DNA of 64,000 nt. It comes from Polytrichum commune. Lineage: Eukaryota > Streptophyta > Polytrichopsida > Polytrichales > Polytrichaceae. The translations under genes were made by a program, and so were the position numbers. Each line of letters begins with the position of its first letter. The stretch's first letter is position 1. This document shows, one piece after another, positions 35,138 through 49,320 of this stretch. The notes under the pieces were generated by a model. The model had not been told where the DNA came from, did not search any database, and saw only the letters and a program-made list of their open reading frames with translations. The stretch spans positions 2,730,501-2,794,500 of the forward strand of contig OX485808.1 of assembly GCA_950295325.1 (NCBI GenBank). The letters are read 5' to 3'.

Positions 35138-37864
35138 CTTAGCAAGATTACCACTAGGGGTTTTAAATAGTCTACTAGATTGTCACTAATCCATTCTTAT
35201 CCACTGGCTTTATCCCAGCCTAGTTGAGTTAATCCTTGAGGCTTCACTATAGTCTAGTTCCGTCCATAGTTTGTCATGGTCTAGTGTTCATCATGAAACT
35301 TAGATCTAGAAACATTGAGGAGTTTTTTCGAAGCCCATGTGTACTTTTGGTTATCTTGTAACAAAGTAGCCATCTCCTTTGGAGATACGACATGGTTTTT
35401 TATACATGTTAATTGACATACACTAGGTTGCAAAATTTACACAAATATGATGGTTGACAAATATGGAGTACAAACCACTCCAAGTGTCGTTGTTGCGGTG
35501 TTGCTTTTGTTATAGTCGTTTGATGTTTTTGTCCCCACATGCGAACATCCCTTTTTACTTTTAGACGAGCGGATTGTTCAAATATACTTAAATGTTAGTT
35601 ATAAAAAATATGTAGTTTTGAGTTATTTCTACAAATCAAGATGTGCCAAAAGAAGCTTGATACGCAGTATACTATAGTAGGATTCTATTCACTCAAATCT
35701 AGACACTACCCCGCAAGCATGCATCACAAGTAGAAAGAAATTATTTGTGCTATTTACAACCAATGGGATATTTACTAGGGTGAAAATAAGGTGATTCGCA
35801 TTGAAGATCGGGTATGACAATCGTGAGATACTTTTCCAAGATAGACGAGAAGGATTCATGAAGAACGCAAGTTGTTTCATATTTTTCTGCCTTGTACAAA
35901 AAATTCCACAATTTTTCAAAGTGGAAAGTTTGTCCAACCCCCTACTTGTTCACTAGAGTCTCCCTACACCGAACATGGTACTGTGGATTCCCAAACATAA
36001 CATCGCGTAAATTGGTTACCTCATGAGCACATTAAAACTTGACTCCCATTGGCTACACTAAGTGTGCACGCATTGAAGTTGCCGCCAAATCATGATCCAT
36101 TTTAGAAATGGCACTTCACCATTATGGCGGCGGTTTAATGCACGGCTAGAGGGTGGTTAACCGCTGATGGTATTTCTACCTTAATCTATGCCCCTATCAT
36201 GCCAGAGCCAACAAATCAAACACAAGGGTATCATACAAGTAACAACCTTGCTAGCCTCCACCAACAATTGCACCTCCATTCCTGTCTCCTAGCCGGAGAA
36301 TGTACACAAACTGTGCGTTGTTCAAAGCCTATGCGTAAAGGTTGACAGATAAAAGGCTCCATTCAACATATCATGCTGATCATGTAAAAAATAAAATCCC
36401 CAAGAATATAACAATTAGATTGTCTGATTTTATATAGACCCAAAGAACGAGTGGAGTAGTTGCTCAACATCAGCACAACCGAGTACCAACTTAGGATGAG
36501 AGACAACACAAGAGCAGCATCAAAGCGACATCCACTTACATCTGCCCACCACAATGGAAGGGAATTAATTTTTCCGAAAACTCATTTGCATGGCTATGGC
36601 AGGATCCACATCGAAGTGTTTGAGCTTTGTAAGGAGGGTTCGTGAATACAATCCGAGGACGATGAGAAACCCACGTAGCTTGTAGTTGCTGCATCATTCC
36701 CTGCAACTTGTTGAGCTCAAATCTAATAAGGCCTCTCTGCTGGTGCTTTAATTAATTACCCGGGCAAAAGAATGAGTTTGGTGATGAGGAGTACGTGATC
36801 ACATGGCTTCACATAGCCATCTTCACAATCTTATTGCTGAAATTTGATTGGAACTTTATGATCTCTCAGGGCTAGCAACTACTGTATCTCCACCTGCAAT
36901 ACCTTGTCAAACAGTCCCACCAATTAGGGCCACTTCACACACGAGCCAAGAGCCGTGACCATGAGATTGTGAGAGCCCAAACGAAAGTGTCCGAAGGCCA
37001 TTCCAACACACCTCCAAAAATCATTTAGTGTGGTCACGGATCCTCAAGTGTAGTGTGAAGCCATATGTGACCAAGCCCTCAACTAAATGCTATTTCAATG
37101 AATTTCTATGCATACAGGTCTTCACACATGATAAAATAGAATAAACCAACGGCTGCAAGCTTCCAAAGTGCCATGGTATCCCGGTTTTGTGTTAGGCCTA
37201 CATCCAAGAGGTGATTTCCGAAAATAGTCGAGCATGAAACATGATCCATTTGATGCCATGTAGGAATCCATGTAGACTTTACATCCATCTCGCATTCACA
37301 TACTCTGTTGGTCCCTCAAGTGGAGTGTGAAGTGAACTTTAATGCTACAATGCTAATATTGGTCTTTTCACATACTATTTGGAACTACGCCCAAACTACG
37401 CAATGTCAAAAGTAGAAATTACTACAAACACCGTTTTCTACCAACAACGGTCAAATAGGTTGTTTTGACATTATGGAACATAAACGGCTTTACTCAGTAA
37501 ACTTGACTCATGTGTTCCATTCAAAATGTATAACACTGCACAACTATGTTAGTACATTGTTTACAAAAAATATTGTGGGCCACACTTTAAGTGAGGAAAC
37601 CAACACTTAAAACATTGGGAATATCACTATGGTTGCACGTCATATTCAAACCCCCATGTTATATAACATAGATTGTCTCCCCTAAATTATTTTCTATTCC
37701 ATGGTGTAGAAGAGTGTGCATCTAAGAGACTTCCAACAACGTGAATACCAATTCAATTCATACCCAAGCCTACTTGGGCAGATTTGAAAGTAAGATAAGA
37801 ATATTGAATTTATCTTTAAAGAAGTTTTTGACAAATCAAAAATCATCATTCTCTTAACACAAAG
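35138..37864. other. Intergenic with a MITE-B remnant
   Basis: No gene recognised. Around 37370-37560 there is a diverged MITE-B core (ACTATTTGGAACTACGC, CAAATAGGTTGTTTTGACAT). Short ORFs show no recognisable domain. Confidence 0.4.
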
Positions 37865-38165
37865 CCACCTAGGTTTTCTTAATGCTTGAAAAAATAATGT
37901 ACCATGTACACAAAGAATGATGTTGGGCTCATAAAAATTGGCTTTCTAGCTTGTCCTGTTGGGATGGGTGGGCCAAGATGGCCTTGCATAGGCCAATTCG
38001 AGATCAAGGACGGTGGGTCTCATGCGTATTCCCTGTTTTAAATCCTAAAATTCTCTCAAAGTTTGAGAGGTGGGATAAAGAAGCCTCAAAAATTTCATCC
38101 AACTTTCAAAGTACAACTCCAATGTATGACAAGCTAATGAGTTCGTACTAGAAAGTTTGCTCAAA
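37865..38165 (+). repeat. Dispersed repeat, copy 2
   Basis: Partner of 23145-23440; see that entry. Confidence 0.55.
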
Positions 38166-38364
38166 GAGGATGAGATACTTTAAGGAGAACTCTCATACTT
38201 GTATATCCTTGGACATTAGACTGTAAGTTATCTTTGCAATATGAAGAACGATCAACTGAAAATTTCAAAACTCCACAAGACATGAGTTAACTTACTAGAG
38301 GAAGAACCTCTTTCATTACCAACACCAACTGTGCGTTTATGTTAGGAGAGAGTATATGAAAATA

Positions 38365-39084
38365 CTAAGGTAGAGGGTGCTAAAACCAACACCCCATCCA
38401 AAACCAACACCTATAAATGCCTCCCAATTTTCAACACTCTACTACTTTGAAGCGTACCCGGCGGTGGAGGAGTGTTTGGGCCCACGGAGTGACGGTTTTA
38501 GGTGCCATTAGTGGTGCCACCTCATAGCGGCCTCCACTACCTTCATGTAGGGTAGGTAACGGGCTCCACTCTATCTCGGGTTGGTTCAAGGTGGGATTGG
38601 GGTGGCTTGTCAATGCTTATTGTAGCCATTATATTCATAACGCCAAGGAGGTAGGCCCACAAAGCACCAAAAGGTCATTTCCCGGGATGCAGGGGGATTG
38701 GTTTCCGGGCTGCAAGGTGATGGTTTTGCAAGCGAACCGGGAGGGATCATGGAGGGAGGTAGCCATGTCGCTTTGCGTACCATTACTCTTGGGTTTTGAT
38801 GTAGTTTGGATCTAGTACCCAACTATGTTGTGTTGGTTCTAGGCTATGAAGGAGGGGGTCCTCGTCATATGCAAGGATGCAATACACGGGGCCTATGGAT
38901 TAAGCTAGTAATTTTGACTTTGAATATTCATCAAATATTCAATTGAGACTAAAAATATTAATCTTCTCTCTTGATACCTATATTTAGGTAAAAAACTAAT
39001 ATGCATATCATTTTTTATATCAACCACATAGCCATATGTATGTGCAATAGCTTAAAGTGTTGGTTTAAGCACCCTCTACCTTAG
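38365..39084. mobile_element. Inverted-repeat element of about 720 bp
   Basis: The left end CTAAGGTAGAGGGTGCTAAA and the right end, opposite strand, CTAAGGTAGAGGGTGCTTAA form terminal repeats of about 28 bp that continue ACCAACAC. The target duplication is unclear. The GC-rich interior contains a 74-codon ORF with no recognisable content. Probable non-autonomous DNA transposon. Confidence 0.6.
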
Positions 39085-41764
39085 GTGCACGTTACTCCAA
39101 AATGGGAAAGCCCTTCCCTTTCTAACTTTACTCGGGTCCACACACTCCCTCACTATAGAAGAGAATTGTACCTCCATAGAAGGTGTGTGGTGTCGATTTT
39201 TGAATTCTCTTAGTCAGAAAAATGTTTAAATGTAAATAGTGCTCTTTTTGAACTTCACAAGTAGAAATAAATAGGTGTGAAAGGGGCTATGAACCGAGAT
39301 TTCAACAAGTAATTGAAAAGAGGCTATGGCCCGATTTTAGAATGTGCCAGGAGGATATACAAGTCGTTGTCTGGTAGGAAAAAATAAAAAGCTTTTGGTG
39401 GAGTACAACTTTGGGTAGAGAACGAGGGTGACTGAGAGAGAAATTTGAGGAGTATTATCTCAATTCTAAGAGAGAATTGCAGATATACCGAGGAGTGATT
39501 CCTAAAGGTTGTCAAGATAGAATTTAAGTAATATTTTGATTGTTTTTCCAAATCCAAGGTGTGTAACTTAATCGTGGTATGTAATTGGTTAGGCCATAGT
39601 CTGTGTAGAGGAATTTTGCTTGTTGGCCAACATATGAATATATTAAATTTGGAAATTATTGAAGTCTGAATTTGTTGTAGTCGAATTGCTGCAATTACAG
39701 GCTATAATCAGATTGAATCTTGAGTTATAAGTTGGCAATGAAAAGGAATGCAATCCCAGTCAATAGATAGCGTGTATGAATGTATTTGAATATGTATGTT
39801 TTATGTCATGCACTCATTGAATTAAGCACGGATAATTTTAGATGTTTATTTATGGGAACATGATTTCACCATAATGATTCTTGAATGTTGAATATGTAAT
39901 AATGCTTGATGAATTAAAAATTGAGACAATTGCCTGAATGATAAGCGAGGGCTGATTAGAGAGAGAATACAGATTGTGTTCAAGGGCTATAGTATGTCCA
40001 AATTGATATTTGTTAAGCAGAGAGCTTGTGGAGCTTTGTGTAAAAATTATTAGATTATCCCTAGATTAATTACTACAGAGATTTCAAGAATTGATTGATT
40101 GTAAATGAATACAATCAAGACTCTATAAGTGTTACCCCTATAAGCGTTATGATTTCCTATATGTTAAGAAAATTTTACTCCCCTATGAAAACAAAATTGG
40201 TAAGATTAGTGAGTGTTATGTGTTAAGTGTTATAACATGCTCTACTCCCTTCTTTGTTAATTGCACCTCTATAAGTGTTAATTTTGAGAAAATCAAGGTA
40301 ATAATATATGAGAGCATACATTTTAAGCATGTAATCACATTTATCCCATATTCACTGCGAACAATTCAAAATTGTTGGAGGCATACGGGTGTTCTTTCGA
40401 TCTCTATAGAGAGGGAGATATAGGAAGCTAGGTGCTTGGTAGAGGTTGATGAAGTTGCTATCTACTTCATCAACTGACGTTGTTGTCATCTGATAGTGTG
40501 GTGAGTGACGTGGTGGGTGCTCATGAATACCACAATTATGAGATGGAGTTTGATTTTAACAACCCCTATGAACATACCGATGAGTTTTGGATATGTATTC
40601 CTCAAAACATCAAGAAATTAATGTTGATGAGGTTATGGTTGATGTGGTAGAAGAAGCTGTAGGATTTAGTGTTGCTAAGCGTTCTTTGGAGATATACTTT
40701 GAACAAACACCAAATGATGCCATATCACACACGAGGGGCATTCAAGGAGTCCAGAAGGAAGTTTCATCTCATCATTTGGAAGCTTCTCATCATACTACTA
40801 TAGACTCTTTCTTTCGGTTAGTTTAGTTGGAAGAATCTCGTCAAGTTACTACTATACAGATTTTCAATTAGTTTAGTTGAATTATGTATTATCATAAGTA
40901 CTTTCATTTGTATAGGGTGCATCATGCTTAGATGATCCCTACAATGAAATAGAAATTGGGTACATGTTGGGTACCATAAAGCCTTGGAATCTTCATGCCT
41001 AACTTATAATATGTGTGGAGATTGAGATACGCTTTACCTTGACCATACCTACAAACTCATATGTGAACCCGAAACGGGTCCACTGAGCATGCTTCGGGAC
41101 AAGTGTTACTATCTCTTGTTGGAGGTGGTCTTTTTGGAGGTGGTCCTTTTGGGTATCCAAAGAGGATTTTCATGGCTTGATAGTAGCATTCATCATGTAA
41201 TAACCAACATCTTTATGTCACATGATTATTAATCATTAGATTGGACCGAAACATGTGTATGAATGGCAACATGTTTATTTATATATAGTATCCTCCACTA
41301 TAATATGGAAAGATCATGATGATCATATCAATTTTATTTTGACTCTATTTTCATTATAGATTAATTGCTTATACGAATTAAGATACATTGATTTTATTCA
41401 TCATATTTTAATATCATAACTTTCATATAGCATTGAGGATTCATATTGTCCTATAACATCTAGATATATGGAAAGTGCATCATCAAGTCCGCCTATAGAT
41501 TTCAGAGAGCCAAAAATCCAATTTTTTTTTATGTGTCTAAATTTATATTGAAAAAAATCAATTTTTGATATATGATACACACTGTCACATCACGGTAACT
41601 TAAAACATCTTGGTACAAGAATTTCCAATCCCAAAGAAGGATGAATTAATATCTTTGGAGAATTGACTCGCTGGCAAATAGAACTGTAGGGAAGTTGAAG
41701 TGTGAAGAGGTTGAGCTGGCCACTGAGTCTTTATCATAGAATTGGAAGTTGACATTCATTTGAG

Positions 41765-41800
<36 letters not shown>

Positions 41801-42400
41801 AATATGTTGATATGGGATTGAGATTGTCATATTCTACATGAGTTTCCTTCAAAATAGAATATTCTTGTTATTCAAATCTTGCCTAACTCTTTCATATTCT
41901 TTGCATTAATTTATAATTTTCTAGAAAATTAAGACACAAAGAGAAATAATCCACTCATGTAACACTCAAATGGATGAATTTTATCGTAGGCACATTCCAA
42001 CTTGCATATGTAATAACAAGACAATTCTACTCCATCACATGTTGCTAGAATTTTTTAAACGAGTAGATAATTCTCTACCCATACAACATAAGTATCAAAT
42101 ACACACTTCAAGGAATAGGAAATAACTAATTTCAATGAACGTATATTGTATCATTCACTTTAGTGTGGGCTTAATATCATATCAAACATTTTCATTAATC
42201 TAGTATCTTGCATTAATGTGGTGCACATTGCGCATTATAGTGATACACCACAATATTCCATAAAATAAGTAAATTAGTGTTATGTGTACAAGCTATCACA
42301 TTTAACAATTGTGACATATATTTCATCGCAAACTCTCTAGTGTATCACGAGTTTTGTTGTGCAAGTCTAATTGGTAGAAGTTGGAGAACATGGAAAACAA
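39085..42400. other. Intergenic, one weak coding-like patch
   Basis: AT-rich sequence. At 40540-40826 (plus strand) two overlapping frames read protein-like (EMEFDFNNPYEHTDEFW, then from 40587 INVDEVMVDVVEEAVGFSVA), as if a coding fragment carried a frameshift. I do not recognise the family. A TA microsatellite sits at 41766-41796. Confidence 0.3.
41766..41796. repeat. TA dinucleotide microsatellite
   Basis: About 15 uninterrupted TA units. Confidence 0.95.
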
Positions 42401-45400
42401 ACCAAATAACACTCAGGTACGTACCTTATGATCCACCCAATCATAATGGGGATATCTTGGTGAACCACATAGTACTTTCAGCCAACCATGTGAGAACGTA
42501 CGGGCTTTGCCCTTGGGGGAGATAGGTGTTGACGGGCATGTCCCGTGTCCGTTTAAGGTCTTCACCTTTGAAAGAAGGCAATAGTCTTCGGGGGCCTGTA
42601 ATTCTTGTAATGCCCAGTTTAGAATTCCATATAGACTTAGACAAACTAAAAAAAAGAAGCAACACCATATTTCACGTTGGTGACAACATTCGATCCATCG
42701 ATCCTTTCTTTTTCTTTCTTTCTTTATTGGTTTCACACGAGAGTTAAACAAGAAGAAGAGAAGAGGGGGGGGGGGGGGGGGACAAATACTGTGGGAAATG
42801 GTTGAAGCACTTTGCTCCATCCATGATGTGATTGACTTGTGTGGCAAGGAGAGATATGGATGTCTTTGTATGCTCATGGCTAAACAAATGCCTCTAGGTG
42901 GATTCTCACGTGCCTTGTGAATGACTTGAAGCATGTCAACTTTAGAAAATGGTCACATTAGCCCTGACGCCTAATAAAATGGGATCAAGATAAGGAAGAA
43001 CGGGCGCTCATTCACGTTGGTGCAAAATAAAAGCATTGATGGTATTTGTATTTATATTTTGTGGTCACCTTATTTCTCATATGTATCATCACAAACTTGG
43101 ATGATCACAATGCCTCGTCGAAGGTGTGGGTGATTTCTAAAGTCTAAGCTACGTTGATCTATTGGTTCAATGGTGAGGATGCTGTGACGATATGGTTGTT
43201 CGAGAACAAGTGGCTTCAAAACTAACTTGAGATCAATAATGGCATGGGTTTGGTTCGTGGAGGCTGCAAAATAACAAAATATGTAAAATTTTGGTAATAT
43301 GGGGAGAAATGGAAGAAGTTTGATAACATATTCATGTAATTATCGTAGGATACTCTCAAAAGTGGTATATAATATATATGTATTATATGTATCTAGAAGT
43401 ATGGTTTTTTGGTGGGGATGTTCTTATGGACTAGGATATGATGCGATGATGGTGGGTGCATCCGAGGGCCAAGGTATGGATTATGATATAGATGTTGGAT
43501 TTGAAAGATGGTAGGACTTACCTCAATAGATTTTGCCTATACTCTTCGTGAATGACATATGGTCTACGCATACATGTTGTGTGTGTCAAGTTTAAAAGTA
43601 GAGTGCAAATACATACAAGACCAACGAGATGTCCATCGAGGAGAAAGTGGGAGAGACTTTGCAACCTCTTTGCAACTCTCAATTCTATAACAATTAAAGG
43701 CACATTAGTAGAATATAACATTAATCAACAAGCCTTGGCACTTCCCCACATCATGTTGACATTGTTGCTTTGTATGGCGAAAAGCTATGAGATTCCTAGG
43801 AAATACTCCCTCGATTCCATGGCCCACCTAAGTGCCTAAGCTTGTTGACTTGCAACCTCCTTGCAACTCCCAATTCTATAACGATAAAAGGCACATTTTT
43901 GTTCTCCCTCTTAAGTATGACATGTTTTGGAAACGCAAAAAAAGTTATAATATCGAGGTGTCGGCTTCTCGTTAATATGATAAATGATGTAAAATTGTCA
44001 TACTATCAAGAGAATACAAAAAGATAAGTAGTATGAGCTTAAAAATATTTACAAAGAGTTCTAGCAATATAGATTCTATTAAATAATGACTTATAACTCC
44101 AAACAAATACAAATATTCTCAAGAACTCATGAAATGGGAGTTAAAAGATCTCTAGTGTTGCCTACTCAAGTTAGTAATTATTGTCTCATCTAAATTCTCT
44201 ACTAGCTTTTGAAAACTAATAATTACATTATCACCAAAATGTAAAGAGTTGTCTAATTATAAGAATTAGACAATAATAATACATGACATTTAGCATCACT
44301 AAGGAATATAATATCAACGTAGTAACAAGATTGTATCGAAATATGTATTATTTCATCTCATTTCTAATATGGATATGTAACTAATGATAAGGCACCTTAA
44401 TTTTCAACATACATGTAGTTAGTTTTTTTGGTTACAAACAAAACCCAGGGAAACACTCAGGGAAGACTTAAAAGGTGACTTGTACAACATCTAGGTGTCT
44501 TAGATAAGATTTATTAGGGAAAATACAAGGTTATATCACTTCACTTGGGATTAGGATTGACAATTGGTTCACGGGTAAGGGATAAAAACTCTAAAAAACA
44601 CTCAATGTCAGTGCATGCAAATGTGACAGTCTCTCATCTCACTCTAATTTCCCAGGCAATTGTCTGGCAGTGAGTTCATTGTAATTGGACCAAGTGCGGT
44701 GTGCAAGCATAGGCACAACCATGGTCCATAGCCTTGTATGACATAATCCAGTATCATGTCTTTACCAAGGTCGTGGGCACCTTGATCTTGTCCATGGTCT
44801 ATTCCTTAATTATCTCCATAAATTATAATTTAAATCAGCAATACGAACTTATACTCATATTTCACTTATCTTACCAAATCATAGGGAAACAACAAAGTAT
44901 AAGGATTTTAGTCTTAAAGGTTACTTTGTCCAACATTATCAATCTTCAATAAAATTGAGGCTTACTCGATCATAGCCACGTCTATTCTTTCATCTCCTTG
45001 AGACTGTTGCCCATCATGATCTCCGTTATCCTCTCGGCTTCTCTACAGACGATTGACCTTTTCTCTCCTCGCCGCTCGAAGGGTTGAACGGAACATAACC
45101 TGTACTTACTTACCCCATAAAGTAAACACAAGGATCATCAAGATTACAAAATCACCATGATAAGCATCACAGATTGTATGCTTTCTTCCATTACTGAAGC
45201 TCCTTACTGAAATACATCGATGGTGCATTTTCTTACAATTACAATTGAATTAATAATATGCTTTAAATGAGTGGTGGGAATGAAATGTAATCAACTCCTG
45301 AAGAGTCAGAGAGAATTCTCCACATGCACTCTCAATTGTTTCTCAATTAGGGTGATCCGAATAATAATGAGTTGTTCCATTATTCTGTTATCAATCTCAC

Positions 45401-46452
45401 AAGTGCAGAACAACATCATGCAATCGAAATTACTCAAGACCATTGTCTTCCCAAGTTATCTGATTCATGTCCATTTGAGAGACTATGGTCTACCATTATA
45501 ATGAACTCCATAATTTACTGTAAGCAATCCCAACACTACACCTAAGGTGGATATCAATTTCGAACACTATAACTTTTACTTCATATAGACACGAATCGAT
45601 TCCCAATACATGCAGACTCAAAATATCAAAGATTTCACAGCATTACAGCAACTATATTTCCTCAATCAAACTCATAATATAGGATATCAAACTTTAAGCA
45701 TAAACATGGAGTCCATAATCTCCAAGGATTCTCAGACCATTGTCAATTTACTGCCTACAACTTCAGAAAAAATCCCACAATTATTGATTCAACCAGCAAC
45801 TTCAAAAGGTAATCGATAATAATGCAAAGTTCATGAGCAAGATAAGGAAGTGGGAATCACTCCCATAGTTAGAAAGCCACAAAAAGAATTGTTTTTAGAT
45901 CGCCCATAAATCCAGTTCTTGAGTCTCGGATCAATCCCTGACCCTACACACCAAAAAAAATGAGAGCTCCTTCCCTACTTCATACTCCAACCGCCCCTCC
46001 TTTTCTAACTTCCCCAATCTCCCAGCCTATTGTCCTCATTTGACATGTGATAATTCAATAAACTACTACCTCATCCCCTTTTTACACTTGTTTTCTGATT
46101 TAGTGAAAAACAAACAAAAAACTCTTACTACAATACACATGAACTATAGTGGGTCACGGCACTTTCTACCCATCCCAACTTCCAACCACAGTAATAAATG
46201 TGAACAATGTACTACTTAAATCAATAATTACAACTACTTGGCTCCATGCAATAACCGATTGCCCAAGGCGTGTTTTGTGGTAAATATTTACAATAGCCCC
46301 AAATTACATAAGAATTCCAAACGGATTATTGGCAATACAGCCTAATGCAACGATGTAATGGTAGGATTGCGTCCTTCACTTTGCACGTCTATTTCTTTAT
46401 TTACCCATATTGATGGACAACAAGCTCATACAACTTAGGGCATGTTTACACG
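42401..46452. other. Intergenic, no gene seen
   Basis: It contains a 17-base G run at 42765-42781 and a pair of 46-bp direct repeats (43661-43706 and 43852-43897, starting GCAACCTC and ending GGCACATT). The ORFs are short, and a 173-codon minus ORF (42413-42934) runs through the G tract with no recognisable domain. Confidence 0.4.
43661..43706 (+). repeat. 46-bp direct repeat, unit 1 (partner 43852-43897)
   Basis: Both units read GCAACCTC(T/C)TTGCAACTC and on through AATTCTATAAC to GGCACATT, about 145 bp apart. Confidence 0.8.
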
Positions 46453-46811
46453 AAAGCCATTAGGCCATGGCTCTTGAGAATCCTAGAATTCTCATTGGGT
46501 AAGAGTGTCACATGCCCCTGTTTTAGGTTTACATGAGGTTTGTTTTGGACCACAACCCATTACATTTTTAGTGGATGAAAAATCTACATTGAATCTTATG
46601 TGCCAAACATGGATAAGGTTGGCCGCGATTGTAAGGTTATTTTTGAGACAACTCTTGCAAGTAGGACTGGCATAATTTTCGGTAGGAATTTGGGTTTACA
46701 CTAAGGACTTGTGGCCTCCAAAAGACTTTGGGCTATAGTCCATATACTTTTGTATGGTGTCATCCAAAAGCAGAGTATCATGGTCATTCAAGAGCCATGG
46801 CCTATGGCTTT
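46453..46811. mobile_element. Inverted-repeat element of about 360 bp (possible MITE)
   Basis: The left AAAGCCATTAGGCCATGGCT plus CTTGA is matched on the opposite strand at 46788-46811 by AAAGCCATAGGCCATGGCTC plus TTGA. No target duplication was identified and the repeat may be subterminal. Non-coding. Confidence 0.45.
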
Positions 46812-47689
46812 GGCCTCTCTATAATATACACATTTGCATGTAAAAAATCTTGCAGAGCAAATGTAGTTTCACTTACATAAAACTCAAAGACGTTCCATTT
46901 TTTGAATCAACTTTTGATTTTGTTCAATACCACCACACAATATCCTTACATCCACTGGACTCGGGATCCAATAATAAAGGACATACATGATGCATTAACC
47001 TACAAAACGCCTATGGTATCTCTATTATAAGTCTATATACCAATATGTTTGGAAGGGGGGGGGGGGTGGCGGGACAAGAAGGTGAAGTCATCCAACCTCC
47101 AATCACTACAAGAAACCTTGTCCATTCCAACCATGGTATCAATGACTCACTGTCCTAAACAACTCATTAAACGACTGTGATGCCTACTCAACTCACCTTG
47201 TGTGACGTGGCTAACATGTGAGTCATTGTTAAGTCATTTAACTGACTTATGATGAACTCTGTTGACGACCGCACAACATACTCATTTTATGTCTACCAAA
47301 TATCATCCACTACATCCATTCGTGTGTGACGTGGATAGAATATCATGACTTGGCTGATTATTAGTCATTATCTGGTTGTGATTTAACGACTACGTGTATA
47401 CTATTACTTAGAAATAACACAAATATGTGATGTGGCACTTACATCCCTCTAATGACGTGGAAATTAGGGATGTATTGAGTGAACATTATTCTCGATAATA
47501 TTGACGTGTCAAAAGAATGACTACGACTTCCAAACTCAATGACTGGTTTTGAGCGCTGGTTGGAAGTGCACGAACGCGCCACGTGGCTACATCTCCGCCG
47601 TTCATATGAACGGTGTGGATGCAGTCCACCTCTTTGAGGCTGAGTAGGGGTCAGAGAGTGTTGTCGAACTCCCCCCCTCATTCTCTCCC

Positions 47690-48010
47690 TTTGGATTTGC
47701 GCTCATCTCTCGCTCCTGGTAACCTCTCGTCTTTCATAATCCTCGGTTCCAATTCGGTCCTGGAACATGGCAGTTTCATATTGGCTTCAGAGTTTGAGAT
47801 TCTGGAAGAGCAGATGCAAAGAAGGGATTTCCAGTATAGCTAATCCCCAACGATGGTTCCCCGAACCCTAAACCCCAAATCTCCTATTCCTTGCGAATTC
47901 AAACCTCTTGGCTTTCATAATCTTAAGTTCGAATTCGGTTGAGTACATAATGGCTTCAGATTTGGAGATTCTGGAAGAGCTAGATAGTGAGAAGCGATTC
48001 GGGTGTAAGT
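47690..48010 (+). pseudogene. Captured host-gene-like first exon, duplicated, inside the CACTA element
   Basis: Two similar units lie in tandem. Each has CTTTCATAATC, then TTCGAATTCGGT / TTCCAATTCGGT, then GGCTTCAGA and GAGATTCTGGAAGAG. The second contains an ATG at about 47950 reading MASDLEILEELDSEKRFG, followed by GTGTAAGTAG, which looks like a splice donor. The layout suggests a 5' leader and first exon of a cellular gene copied into the transposon and then duplicated. The gene is not identified. Confidence 0.4.
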
Positions 48011-48971
48011 AGTTGATCTTTAGTTGAGGAGAGTTCCATCTGATCACTTCAACCCTAGTAAAAAATGTATGTCGATGATGGATTCGAGGGCTAACAACTT
48101 ACAAATGCTCCCCGGTCCACCGATCATCAGGTGCTCATGATCCACTTACTTGTGATTGTGCCATTTTCCCGCCATTTCCTCACCTGTGTCGATCGGACTT
48201 GAAACAGAGCTGGAGCGTCTGCTTAGAATGTTTACGGAGTAGGTTAACTCTTAGATCGGAAGTAATACACCGTTTGGCGTTCGTAAGTCGCAGATTCCAC
48301 TCACAGCAGTAGAGGTGGTTTGACTGTCGCTTTCTACAGACAATGTTGAATCCTAGTGGGAGGCGATCATTCTTGTGGAGTGAATTAATTGAACTGCAAA
48401 CGTGGACTGCTTGTAGCAGAGATTGTGGACACTCTTGAGAGTAAAGGGACCCGCTAGAATAGTTAGACACGCGTTTATCATAATCTAATACTTTTGATTG
48501 ATAATCAAGTATTCACCATGTTGTTGGACATACTGACGGGTTGAAACCTTCCATGGCAGGATGAATGGCTTGAAAAACAACGGCACAGTCGATGATAGGG
48601 ATGGTCGAATTGTGGGATATATGCCAGGTAGTGTAAACAGGGGATTGGTGCAAACTTGTTGGTGAGATTTTCAAGCTCAAGTTGATTGTCACTGCGCTAG
48701 ATTGTGTAAAGTGTTCTGATAGTAGATTGTGAGGGTTGTTTTTTTCAAGATGTCTTCCATTCGTGGAATCTCCTCTTTCCCAACTCAGTGACATTAGCCT
48801 TCTTCAAATGTTCTTGATTCAGAGTCCCTGCAAATGCTATCCTTCATAGCATTTGTTAGAAAATTCGGTTCTTGAGTTAACTGGAAACTTCACATGTATT
48901 GCCTTCTGCATTCGTTTGAGGAGACTTTAGTAAAGGTAGTGTTAGGTTATGTGAGTTAGAGCACCAAGGGC

Positions 48972-49320
48972 ATGGCTGCAACCAGGGTCACTGTGGTTGA
49001 ACAACGTCTGGATGTGGACACACTTCAGGCGCTTTGGGAGTACGATTAACTTTAGGGCTGCCACACTCTTGCTGGTCTCTATGAACTGTTACAACATACA
49101 GGACAACGGATTCACGAGCGTCAGTATGATCCATTACAAACTTACAAGTCTACAAGGTGGGTAAATCTGTACTTCAAGATCGTCAGGTAACCTACGTGGT
49201 GCTATGAGGTGCAGTACGCACATACAAGAGCGGACAGGTGAATAGGAAGGTTGAAATGGACAGTGCCGATGGCATGTTGTATCTCACTCCAGATACTGGA
49301 AGCAATGGTGATTAGGAACA
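48972..49320 (+). pseudogene. Captured gene-like fragment inside the CACTA element
   Basis: From the ATG at 48972 one frame reads MAATRVTVVEQRLDVDTLQA and then LWEYD. After two stops in the same frame it reads LYELLQHTGQRIHERQYDPL. Further on, at about 49242-49316, another frame reads VEMDSADGMLYLTPDTGSNG followed by a stop. The text looks like real protein with decay. I do not recognise the family. Confidence 0.35.

Noticed and set aside
42413-42934. A 173-codon minus-strand ORF with a poly-Pro stretch
   Set aside because: The Pro run is the 17-base G tract read in antisense. No domain and no conserved neighbour support it.
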